From an uncultured Oscillospiraceae bacterium (lineage in GTDB: Bacteria; Bacillota; Clostridia; Oscillospirales; Acutalibacteraceae): a stretch of 7,255 bases of DNA. The position numbers and the translations under genes are program-made. The stretch's first letter is position 1. Every line of letters begins with the position of its first letter. The notes under the pieces were generated by a model, which saw only the letters and a list, made by a program, of their open reading frames with translations, did not search any database and was not told the origin of the DNA. Location of the stretch: assembly GCA_900552605.1 (NCBI GenBank), contig USAR01000070.1, positions 1 to 7,255 on the forward strand, read 5' to 3'. This document shows, one piece after another, positions 1 to 5,490 of the stretch.

Positions 1-1
1 T

Positions 2-418
2 TTGGCAATTCCCAATGCAATGGTGCTCAGCTATTCGGTTATAACATCAGATCCGTCATTTTCGCACAGCGGTTCAATTGAAAATGTAACGGGTAATGCT
101 CCGGTCGGCAGTGAGCTATACAAAAAGGTTTCACTTGAAAACCACGTTAACGGCAGCACACCGCCGGCATACATTTGGCATACCGCAAACGATGAATTAG
201 TGCCTGTTAAAAACAGCTTGGCGTTCGCTGCTGCTCTTGCAGACCACGGAATTAAATATGAACTGCACGTTTTTCCAAACGGCTCGCACGGTCTTGCAAC
301 TTCAAGCTTTGCCACGCACGACGGCATTATGGATCCTGTTACCGCGCTTTCTCATAAATGGGTCAGTGAAGCCGCTGGTTTTTTAAATACTGTTTGGTTT
401 GGAAATCCTATAGTATAA
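2..418 (+). CDS. Alpha/beta hydrolase, acetyl-esterase/BD-FAE-like (5' part outside window)
   Basis: This is the C-terminal part of a serine hydrolase of the acetyl-xylan/feruloyl-esterase-like group. Enzymes of this kind remove acyl groups from plant polysaccharide or sugar esters; the substrate here is unknown. The frame is open from the first complete codon, so the nucleophile elbow (GxSxG) lies upstream of the window. Visible are the strand/loop bearing the catalytic acid, HTANDELVPV (Asp64 counting from the first codon), and the catalytic histidine in NGSHGLA (His96), in the expected order and spacing. The C-terminal WVSEAAGFL helix matches the next gene's WTKLSRRWL helix. The first in-frame TTG at position 2 is only the window edge and should not be taken as the start. 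The next gene begins 33 nt after the stop on the same strand and encodes a paralogous enzyme, so co-transcription is likely. Confidence 0.85.
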   Translation: MAIPNAMVLSYSVITSDPSFSHSGSIENVTGNAPVGSELYKKVSLENHVNGSTPPAYIWHTANDELVPVKNSLAFAAALADHGIKYELHVFPNGSHGLATSSFATHDGIMDPVTALSHKWVSEAAGFLNTVWFGNPIV

Positions 419-451
419 TTACAATAATGAAAATTAAAAGGCGTATTGTTT

Positions 452-1276
452 ATGATCACAAAGGAAATTCATTTAAAAGAGCTTTATCCTTTTTTGGCTG
501 AGGGTGGCGAGGATGTCGATCCGGTACTTGAGGTTATGGTTCAAATCCAAGCTCTTGATGTAAAACGCCCGGCAGTTATTGTTTGCCCCGGCGGCGGTTA
601 TGCTATGCGTTGCTCGAGGGAGGCAGAACCGATTGCTCTCGAATATATGGCAGACGGAGCAAATGGCTTTGTGCTGCAATACTCGGTTTCGCCGGCAAGA
701 TATCCGCAGCAGCTTTTAGAGGTCGCAGCAGCAGTTGATTATATCTCGAAAAATGCCGATGAGCTGAATGTTGATCCCGAAAAAATTGCGATACTCGGGT
801 TTTCCGCCGGCGGACACGTTGCGGCATCATATTGCACAATGTATAACCGTGAGGAAGTGCAAAAGCACATTAAGGCACGTCCTGTTAATGCCTCTATTCT
901 TTGCTACGCCGTCATTTCGGCATTGGTACCGACTCACCGCGGTTCGTTTCAGTGTCTTAGCGGCTGCGAAGAACTAACAGACGAGCAAAAGGAATATTTT
1001 TCTTGCGAAAAGCATATACTGAAAGATACACCGCCTACATTTCTGTGGGCGGCGTCCGATGATACTTGCGTGCCTGTTTGCAATACATATGCGTATGCAT
1101 ATGCATTATCACAGCATAAGATTCCTGCCGAGGTTCATATTTATCCAACAGGAAACCATGGCATCGCAAGCTGCAAGTTCGGTACATGTGATAAGTATGA
1201 TGAAAATCAGTATAAATACGATTCGCAGTGGACTAAGCTTTCAAGACGTTGGCTAAAAAGAGTTTTCAATTTCTAA
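452..1276 (+). CDS. Alpha/beta hydrolase, acetyl-esterase/BD-FAE-like, complete
   Basis: A 274-residue serine hydrolase, a normal length for this esterase group. Counting from the ATG at 452, the oxyanion-hole motif PGGGYAMR lies near residues 46-53. The nucleophile elbow GFSAGG has Ser118, the acid loop SDDTCVPV gives Asp204, and GNHGIA gives His236, so the catalytic triad looks intact. No signal peptide is visible, so it probably acts in the cytoplasm on imported acetylated sugars or esters (inference). I chose ATG 452 over the in-frame TTG at 446 because AAAAGG at 436-441 lies about 10 nt upstream of the ATG but only 4 nt from the TTG. The protein is unusually rich in cysteine and tyrosine toward the C-terminus. 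It follows a paralogous hydrolase on the same strand and precedes tmRNA, which has its own signals. Confidence 0.9.
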   Translation: MITKEIHLKELYPFLAEGGEDVDPVLEVMVQIQALDVKRPAVIVCPGGGYAMRCSREAEPIALEYMADGANGFVLQYSVSPARYPQQLLEVAAAVDYISKNADELNVDPEKIAILGFSAGGHVAASYCTMYNREEVQKHIKARPVNASILCYAVISALVPTHRGSFQCLSGCEELTDEQKEYFSCEKHILKDTPPTFLWAASDDTCVPVCNTYAYAYALSQHKIPAEVHIYPTGNHGIASCKFGTCDKYDENQYKYDSQWTKLSRRWLKRVFNF

Positions 1277-1362
1277 ATTGCGTTTAGCACACTAAACGGG
1301 AGCTTGCGTTGCAAATAACACACATAGCTCCCAAAGCAGTGCTTTTCAAAATATATAAAAAC
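1277..1362 (+). promoter_or_regulatory. Spacer between esterase and tmRNA with hairpins and tmRNA -10 candidate
   Basis: An 86-nt spacer. Small stems GTTTAG/CTAAAC (1282-1287/1292-1297) and GGGAGC/GCTCCC (1298-1303/1327-1332) follow the esterase stop and could end its transcript, although neither has a clean T-run. TATATA at 1352-1357 sits about 6 nt before the tmRNA 5' end and is the best -10 candidate. I see no good -35 at the matching distance, so the promoter call is partial. Confidence 0.4.
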
Positions 1363-1710
1363 GGGGGCGTAAAGGTTTCGACAGGAGCGTTGAAAAAAGA
1401 GAAGCGAGTAGCGGTGCGGAACCGCTTTAAAATCCGCATTTTTAAAATTAACTGACAACAATAAAGTTGCACTTGCTGCTTAATTAAAGCAGCCGTCCGA
1501 TTTTGAAGTACCGCGGTCAAATGAGGGCGTCGATTAGCGGTGAACGTGAAGCAGAGGAGCGTTCCGACCCTGCTCACGGCTTAGGAACTACCGTAGCTGC
1601 AAGCCTGACTATCGGCGTGCGGTGAGGGGAAGCTTAAAAGACAGTCTGCACTCGGAGAAGCCTTTTGGAGATACTTTTGGACGCGAGTTCGATTCTCGCC
1701 GCCTCCACCA
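1363..1710 (+). ncRNA. ssrA: Transfer-messenger RNA (tmRNA, SsrA), one-piece
   Basis: tmRNA rescues stalled ribosomes by acting first as an alanyl-tRNA and then as a short template that adds a degradation tag. The 348-nt gene begins GGGGGCG, which pairs over 7 bp with CGCCTCC before ACCA at the 3' end (one G-T pair), so CCA is encoded. GGTTTCGACAGG just inside the 5' end and the T-arm GCGAG-TTCGATT-CTCGC near 1683-1699 are hallmark tmRNA sequences. The tag frame reads GAC at 1454 through TAA at 1481, giving D-N-N-K-V-A-L-A-A. With the charged alanine first this is A-DNNKVALAA, a normal ClpXP-type tag. The GAC resume codon is chosen by analogy with clostridial tmRNAs (inference); the ALAA-stop end is direct. 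The linear, non-permuted form fits Firmicutes. Confidence 0.96.
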
Positions 1711-1712
1711 GC

Positions 1713-1748
1713 AGCACAACCTGCAAATGTAGGTTGTGCTTTTGTTTT
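1713..1748 (+). terminator. Rho-independent terminator of tmRNA
   Basis: A perfect 10-bp stem AGCACAACCT/AGGTTGTGCT (1713-1722/1731-1740) with an 8-nt loop is followed by TTTGTTTT. It starts 3 nt after the tmRNA CCA. Confidence 0.9.
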
Positions 1749-1760
1749 CAAAAGATAAAT

Positions 1761-1874
1761 AGCGGCGAGAATCGAACAGGACAATCGCGCAAGCGATAAA
1801 AACAGTCCGGGGGACTGTTTTGGTGTCCGCGTGCGTGCCGTCGAGCGCGGAAGCGAGACGGGCGATCCGCCGCT
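1761..1874 (+). other. Compact cloverleaf-like structured element downstream of tmRNA
   Basis: This 114-nt block folds almost completely on paper. The outer stem is AGCGGCG/CGCCGCT (1761-1767/1868-1874), continued by ATCG/CGAT (1771-1774/1863-1866). Inside, GGACA/TGTCC (1779-1783/1824-1828) encloses two hairpins: ATCGC-GCAA-GCGAT (1784-1797) and a 10-bp stem AAAACAGTCC/GGACTGTTTT-type with a GGG loop (1799-1821). A further stem CCGTC/GACGG (1838-1842/1857-1861) carries CGC-GGAA-GCG. The loops GCAA and GGAA are GNRA tetraloops only on the plus strand, which favours a plus-strand RNA. It could be an independent RNA, a MITE-like repeat, or a 3' extension of the tmRNA transcript. I do not recognise a named family, and no protein is credible here. 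Confidence 0.5.
1762..1777 (-). repeat. 16-nt inverted copy of the tmRNA T-arm/acceptor sequence
   Basis: GCGGCGAGAATCGAAC is the exact reverse complement of 1687-1702 inside tmRNA, covering the T-loop, the 3' T-stem and part of the acceptor strand. The two arms flank the tmRNA terminator. Because tmRNA 3' ends are known integrase targets, this could be an inverted attachment-site relic, or simply one arm of the folded element it begins. Confidence 0.75.
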
Positions 1875-1918
1875 TTCAAAAAAAAGAAACGACAATCATC
1901 GAGAGAGAATTGTCGTTT
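1874..1918 (-). terminator. Probable terminator for the minus-strand HD hydrolase transcript
   Basis: A perfect 10-bp stem AAACGACAAT/ATTGTCGTTT (1887-1896/1909-1918) has a 12-nt loop. Read on the minus strand it is followed by C and then eight T (complement of the A-run 1878-1885), a good intrinsic terminator. It lies about 180 nt past the HD gene stop with no gene between. On the plus strand the tail is only TTTTA, so terminating activity there would be weaker. Confidence 0.6.
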
Positions 1919-2099
1919 TAACGGGTTCATCAATATTGTGAACCAAATCAGATTATTTTTAGTTTTTTCTTTACTCAAAATTCTTTAAATTTTGTTTTTC
2001 TCACTTAAGTAAAGAAATTACACAGTTCAAAGAACAGGGCAGGAGAGAAGTGTTATTTACATTTCACCTTCAATGCCGTTGCGGTGCACGGTTAGTAAA
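1919..2099. other. AT-rich convergent intergenic stretch with nested palindromes
   Basis: No gene is seen here. GGTTCA/TGAACC (1924-1929/1939-1944) forms a small hairpin. A 10-bp inverted repeat TTTCTTTACT/AGTAAAGAAA (1966-1975/2008-2017) encloses another, CAAAATT/AATTTTG (1976-1982/1988-1994). These could serve as extra transcription stops between the converging tmRNA side and HD hydrolase gene. Confidence 0.4.
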
Positions 2100-2684
2100 C
2101 TAATCAGCCATCGCTTCATTAACTTGCTTCTCACAGCTGCGCATAGCCTCAATTGTCTGCAGAAGCAGATCATCAAGCTCAATACCAAGCCTCTCTGTGC
2201 CTGTTTTAATAATATCGCGAGAGCAACCGGCGGCAAACTTTTTGTCTTTGAACTTCTTTTTTAGGCTTTTCAGTTCCATATCCATTACGCTTTTCGACGG
2301 ACGCATAAGCGCGGCGGACCAAATAAGTCCCGTAAGCTCGTCGACGGCAAATAATACCTTTTCCATCTTGTGTTCCGGTTCAATATCACAGCAAATTCCG
2401 TAACCGTGTGAGCAAATTGACCTGATCATATCTTCACCTACACCGCCTTCGCGCAGCAACTCAGGTGCTTTTTGGCAGTGTTGCTCAGGGTATTCTTCAA
2501 AATCAATATCGTGCAGCAGTCCGACAATTGCCCAATAATCCGCTTCGTCTGAGAAACTGAGTTTTTCTGCGAAATAATGCATAACACCCTCAACAGTCAG
2601 AGCGTGCCTTATGTGAAAAGACTCCTTGTTGTGTTTTTTAAGCAGCTCAAGCGCTTTTTCTCTTGAAATGATACTTGTGTGCAC
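2100..2684 (-). CDS. HD-domain phosphohydrolase
   Basis: A 194-residue cytoplasmic metal-dependent phosphohydrolase of the stand-alone HD superfamily, in the size range of the small predicted HD hydrolases (COG2316-like). The substrate is unknown and is probably a nucleotide or other phosphoester. Metal-ligand motifs appear in order: an early His in HIRHALTVEGVM (His24/His27), the signature HDIDFEEYPEQH (His58-Asp59), a conserved His in CSHGYG (His93), and the distal Asp in AVDELTGLI (Asp115). The C-terminal third (KSLKKKFKDKKFAAG) is lysine-rich and likely helical. The start is GTG at 2682-2684; AAGGGG on the coding strand (2692-2697) lies 7 nt upstream and supports it, and no earlier ATG is usable. 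The gene stands alone and converges on tmRNA. I see no convincing -35/-10 for it in the AT-rich upstream stretch. Confidence 0.88.
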   Translation of the reverse strand: MHTSIISREKALELLKKHNKESFHIRHALTVEGVMHYFAEKLSFSDEADYWAIVGLLHDIDFEEYPEQHCQKAPELLREGGVGEDMIRSICSHGYGICCDIEPEHKMEKVLFAVDELTGLIWSAALMRPSKSVMDMELKSLKKKFKDKKFAAGCSRDIIKTGTERLGIELDDLLLQTIEAMRSCEKQVNEAMAD

Positions 2685-3025
2685 TTTGAATTCCCCTTTC
2701 GGATTTTATCAATCAAATAATTCATTAGTTTAACTGTAACTATATGAATTCTATATAAAAATGTGTTATCGACGCAGCAGGGAAGAGGAAGTACTTAAAG
2801 GAGCACAGCAAACGGTAACGAATATTTTTATACATTTATTTTACCCGATTTGGTGCTGCCGAAATTCATATGTAAATCAGCATTACCACTTTGCTGCCGC
2901 AGTGTCTTATATGCTTTGCCGATCCTTACATATTACATTTTACCACAATCAGTTTTCTTTTCAAGCAAAAAAATCATATAACTGAAAATAAGCTCAAAAA
3001 AATACCGCTTTCGGGGTATTTATAC
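2685..3025. other. AT-rich intergenic region, no gene recognised
   Basis: About 340 nt between the divergent HD gene and the RNA locus. The short open frames here have improbable composition and no ribosome binding site. At the right end AAATACC/GGTATTT (3000-3006/3015-3021) forms a hairpin. On the minus strand it is followed by a T-run (complement of 2995-2999), so it resembles a minus-strand terminator, but no minus-strand gene lies to its right nearby. The promoter for the HD gene should lie in the left part, but no good match is seen. Confidence 0.35.
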
Positions 3026-3054
3026 TTGACAAAAACCACAATTTGGTATATGAT
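3026..3054 (+). promoter_or_regulatory. Near-consensus sigma-A promoter
   Basis: TTGACA (3026-3031, perfect -35), a 17-nt spacer and TATGAT (3049-3054, one mismatch from TATAAT). This predicts a start at about 3061, which is exactly where the 5' strand of the candidate non-coding RNA's closing stem begins. No coding start follows, so the promoter most likely drives the RNA and perhaps tRNA-Pro. Confidence 0.85.
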
Positions 3055-3060
3055 ATCAAT

Positions 3061-3221
3061 TGTGCTTTTGAGTATTCGACAGTGTCTGTTACCTGAGGCT
3101 TTGGAGACTTTTCCAAAAAGGCAAAGAAACCCTGAGTCCCGAGTGGTTTTTAATCGCGAATTTTAGAATATATTGCAAAACAGCAACGACCACATAGTAT
3201 CCCACAGATGCCGAAATCACA
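3061..3221 (+). ncRNA. Candidate structured non-coding RNA (6S-like?) upstream of tRNA-Pro
   Basis: A strong promoter leads into about 160 nt with no credible reading frame but with paired ends. TGTGCTTTTG (3061-3070) pairs with CGAAATCACA (3212-3221) in 9 of 10 positions, including one G-T pair. Inside, CTGTT (3086-3090) pairs with AACAG (3179-3183). An apical hairpin has CTTTG/CAAAG (3099-3103/3122-3126) around CTTTT-CCA-AAAAG (3108-3120). CCTGAG occurs at 3092-3097 and again at 3131-3136. A closed-end rod with internal open loops and a consensus promoter is how 6S RNA (SsrS) genes look, and the length is compatible. I cannot match a conserved 6S core by eye, so the family is a guess. A leader processed away from the tRNA transcript is the main alternative, since no terminator separates them. 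Confidence 0.45.
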
Positions 3222-3236
3222 AAAAACTTAATAAAT

Positions 3237-3312
3237 CCGGGTGTGGCGCAGCTGGGAGCGCGGGTGGTTTGGGACCATCAGGCCGCAGGTTCGATCCCTG
3301 TCACTCGGACCA
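3237..3312 (+). tRNA. tRNA-Pro (anticodon TGG)
   Basis: A complete 76-nt cloverleaf with encoded CCA. The acceptor CCGGGTG pairs with CACTCGG (one G-T), with discriminator A. The D-stem is GCGC/GCGC. The anticodon stem GGTGG/CCATC holds loop TTTGGGA, so the anticodon is TGG, reading CCA and wobble proline codons. The T-stem GCAGG/CCTGT has loop TTCGATC. It could use the promoter at 3026 or a weaker one, TTGCAA-16-TAGTAT (3173-3200). Confidence 0.95.
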
Positions 3313-3315
3313 TAT

Positions 3316-3352
3316 CGAGTATTCATAAAGGATTTGACTTTATGAATACTCG
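3316..3352 (+). terminator. 15-bp hairpin after tRNA-Pro, probable terminator
   Basis: CGAGTATTCATAAAG (3316-3330) pairs perfectly with 3338-3352 around a 7-nt loop, starting 4 nt after the tRNA CCA. The following AATTATTAATT is AT-rich but lacks a T-run, so it may terminate weakly or serve mainly as a processing or end-protecting hairpin. Confidence 0.6.
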
Positions 3353-3398
3353 AATTATTAATTGATTAGGTGATATTACGGAGCAGTACGATATTGAA

Positions 3399-4120
3399 TT
3401 GAGGCAGATCCCTTTTTATAAAAATCATCCGGAGCTTATCCCTTTTATAGGCACTCATTTTAATGAGTATTCAATTTTAATCGTTGGTGAAAGCCACTAT
3501 ATCGATCAAAATTCAGATAATATACGATATGACAACTCCTATTTCTTGAACTGTTGGTGGAATGGGACGCATGATGCAATTAAAAATGAACCGTTTTCCA
3601 GTTGGTATAACACGCGAGGCGTAGTAAATAATTACCTTGCTGGGAATCGCTCTAAAGGTCACTTGATATTCACAAATCTAGTAAAAGCATTTAGTGAATG
3701 TGTGCAGGGGCAAAAAATTGATTCAATCAATACCACAAACTCTCAATTGTTTCAATATTTTGCTTTATGAATTTCTTTCAAATGCCTTCATTGATAAACG
3801 GCGAAAAGTATTGGAAATCACTTTGCATTTCAGACCAAACCACCGCATTGCAACTATGGAGTATCTGCAAAGATAATTCTGCAAAAGTCTTGGATGCTGT
3901 CATAGATGTGCTTCATCCCATAGTTGTGATATTTTCCTCGGTATCTGCTTATCGGGCATATCAGGAATCGGATCACAACCGAAATTATAATTCCTTAATC
4001 GAATATGTACCTCACGCTGGGTGTAAATGGTGGAACCAGAAAATCAAAAAGTATGGAAACAAAAGCGGTAAAGAGTTGTTTATTGACATTCTCAAAAAGC
4101 ACCTGAATAACGCTTTATAA
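3399..4120 (+). pseudogene. Uracil-DNA-glycosylase-like protein, split by a one-base frameshift
   Basis: Two frames read as one protein of about 240 residues. The first (TTG 3399 to TGA 3770) contains ILIVGESHY (residues 26-34), like the water-activating loop of UDG-superfamily proteins, and HLIFTNLVKAF (88-98). The second (3767-4120) carries the hydrophobic strand HPIVVIFSSVSAY and EYVPHAGCKWW, resembling the C-terminal His motif. Adding one T in GCTTTATG near 3763-3770 joins them as QYFAFMNFFQMPS, a natural continuation of the fold's core strand, so a one-base deletion is the simplest reading. The family assignment is by motif resemblance (inference). The start is uncertain: TTG 3399 has GGAG 15 nt upstream, and the frame is open back to 3366. 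It lies just after tRNA-Pro, a typical island position. A sequencing error or programmed frameshifting would make it a working gene. Confidence 0.7.
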
Positions 4121-4131
4121 TTTTGTATGTG

Positions 4132-4160
4132 TTGGAGCAAACCTGTTCCAATTTTCTTTT
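4132..4160 (+). terminator. Rho-independent terminator of the UDG-like gene
   Basis: TTGGAGCA/TGTTCCAA (4132-4139/4144-4151) is an 8-bp stem with one G-T pair and loop AACC, followed by TTTTCTTTT. It lies 11 nt after the stop codon. Confidence 0.85.
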
Positions 4161-4468
4161 CGTTATGATGTTTTCGGCTCAGGTAAATGTCGAATGAGGT
4201 GCCCTGAATCGAATGTGCGGATCGGCAAACAAATATGTGTGTCGGCTTTGGCTTTATTGCTTTACGAAATTCATTATGAATATCTGCACCAAAATTTTGA
4301 CCGAAAGCAGAGTCTATTCCCCATTTTCGGTCATTTTTTATGCTTATTTAGGTGTTTTACCGCCGCTTTTGAAAAAATCGCATTTTTACGACCACATTAT
4401 CAAATGTGGACTGAAAATTCCTTTTTCTTTGTTTACAGCGGCGCAAAATTTGAAAAGTCAAACGAGCA
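4161..4468. other. Non-coding stretch with several hairpins
   Basis: No gene is supported. GACCGAAA/TTTCGGTC (4299-4306/4325-4332), with an 18-nt loop and an ATTTTTTA tail, resembles a plus-strand terminator. CCACATT/AATGTGG (4392-4398/4403-4409) is a tight perfect hairpin. Long frames crossing this stretch on either strand lack starts or recognisable motifs. Confidence 0.4.
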
Positions 4469-4494
4469 ACCGCCACGGATTTTTCCGTGGCGGT
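4469..4494 (-). terminator. Strong hairpin downstream of integrase
   Basis: A perfect 11-bp GC-rich stem ACCGCCACGGA/TCCGTGGCGGT (4469-4479/4484-4494) with loop TTTT begins 12 nt past the integrase stop in the direction of transcription. The following bases on the minus strand (TGCTCGTTTGACTTTT) are only moderately T-rich. Confidence 0.65.
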
Positions 4495-4506
4495 GTTGTA
4501 TCCGCC

Positions 4507-5352
4507 TTACGCTGTTCGTCCCGATTTAAGCCGTTCTTTCTCGGCGGCGATTTCCGCATTCTTTTGTTTAATCACCTCTGCAAGCCTTTCTTCGCATTCT
4601 TCTCTTGTGTCGGCGTAGATATTGAACTTTTTGCGTTTGCCGTTTGGCAATTTCGGAAAATAGCTGCCTTTCCATTTCTTTTCACTGATTCTAAATACGC
4701 ATCCCGTTCCGGGGCGGCGTATCTTCGGCTGTTTCGGCTCAAATTTCGCTCTTACGGGCGTTTCCGGCGCTCGGTCGGGTGTTTGCCCGTCCCCACCCAA
4801 AGCGCCCTCATTTCTGCCGAACCCCCGTTCGATTTTGTCGGCGGCGGAGCGCTGCATATTGTCGGTGATATGGGTATATATGTTAAGCGTTGTTTCTGAG
4901 GAAATATGTCCTATGATCGTACTCAGCGTTTTTATATCCATACCGCCCGCCAGGGCGTTGGTGGCGAAGGTATGTCTGAGATCTTGAAAGCGGAGGTGCT
5001 TGCACTCGGCTCTTTCCAGAGTTCTTTCAAGTGCCGCCCGTACCGAGGACGGATGGCGGGGTGAATCCTCTTTTACAGGTGATGGGAACATCCACCGTGA
5101 ATTTATCCGCTTTTTGTATTCCTCAAGGATTCTTACAATGTCCGGCGGAAGAATGACAGTACGGATTGAGGATTTTGTTTTTGGTGTACATATATAGGAG
5201 GCACATTTTACTACCGTTACCTGACGGCAGATATGCAATTCTCCTGTCTGCATATTGAGGTCATTCCATTGAAGTGCCGCAATCTCACCTCGGCGCATCC
5301 CTGTACATAATTTAAGTATAAACAGTTCAAAATACCCGTCCGCTTTTGCTTG
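4507..5352 (-). pseudogene. Tyrosine recombinase/integrase, N-terminal half missing
   Basis: The catalytic domain of a tyrosine site-specific recombinase of the type that mobilises integrative elements. Counting from the internal Met at 5298, the active-site pieces are box I Arg2 in GMRRGEI, Lys42 in TPKTKSS, FQDLRHTFAT with Arg108, Gly-His131 and the nucleophile Tyr141 in NIYTHI. The usual first His of HxxR is Gln105. In-frame sequence upstream of 5298 still reads AKADGYFELFILKLCTG, typical integrase, so Met5298 is not the true start. Before about 5352 the frame turns into a Phe-rich run and a stop near 5425, so the SAM-like N-terminal domain is gone. Residues 195-245 (RRPGTGC, KKWKGSYFP, ADTREECEERLAE) look like an AP2-type arm-binding domain placed after the catalytic domain. 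The gene is more GC-rich than its neighbours, suggesting separate origin. Confidence 0.85.
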
Positions 5353-5384
5353 TATAAAGAAAAAAACTTATATAGAGAATGAAG

Positions 5385-5455
5385 AAAAAACAGCATCTTC
5401 CTCTTTTGTATTGCCGGCAATATCAAAATAAGAAGGAGTGTAACTGCTGTTTTTT
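5385..5455. repeat. 71-nt imperfect palindrome with 11-bp terminal inverted repeats
   Basis: The ends AAAAAACAGCA and TGCTGTTTTTT (5385-5395/5445-5455) pair perfectly. The centre is the 14-nt palindrome TATTGCCGGCAATA, flanked by TTTTG and CAAAA. It follows the FtsH-like gene by 35 nt and, read on the minus strand, ends TGCTGTTTTTT, so it may act as that gene's terminator. The symmetric ends and its position beside the integrase breakpoint also fit a MITE-like insertion. No target duplication is obvious. Confidence 0.6.
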
Positions 5456-5490
5456 CTGTTATAAAAGTCCTTTGCATATGTATTTAGAGC

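Noticed and set aside
1581..1895. Minus-strand open frame of 104 codons across the tmRNA 3' end and folded element
   Set aside because: It is the antisense of tmRNA (GGGENRTRV is the translated T-arm complement) and of the structured element, with low-complexity Ser/Arg/Pro composition and no ribosome binding site.
2761..3166. Short plus-strand frames in the intergenic region and over the promoter
   Set aside because: No ribosome binding sites and implausible composition; one of them runs through the promoter and structured RNA.
3767..4120. Separate 117-residue gene translationally coupled by ATGA
   Set aside because: Its first residues complete the interrupted strand of the upstream frame when one T is restored, so it is the second half of one gene.
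4014..4347. Long start-less open frame on the minus strand between the UDG-like gene and integrase
   Set aside because: It has no start codon at the left of its coding direction, crosses the UDG-like gene's terminator and 3' end antisense, and shows no motif I recognise.
4213..4899. 228-codon plus-strand open frame
   Set aside because: It lies mostly antisense to the integrase, whose catalytic motifs are clear; it is Phe/Arg/Ser-rich and has no recognisable domain.
5217..5477. 86-codon minus-strand frame over the integrase 5' boundary
   Set aside because: It is out of frame with the integrase, reads through the palindrome, and is an unstructured Leu/Phe-rich shadow.
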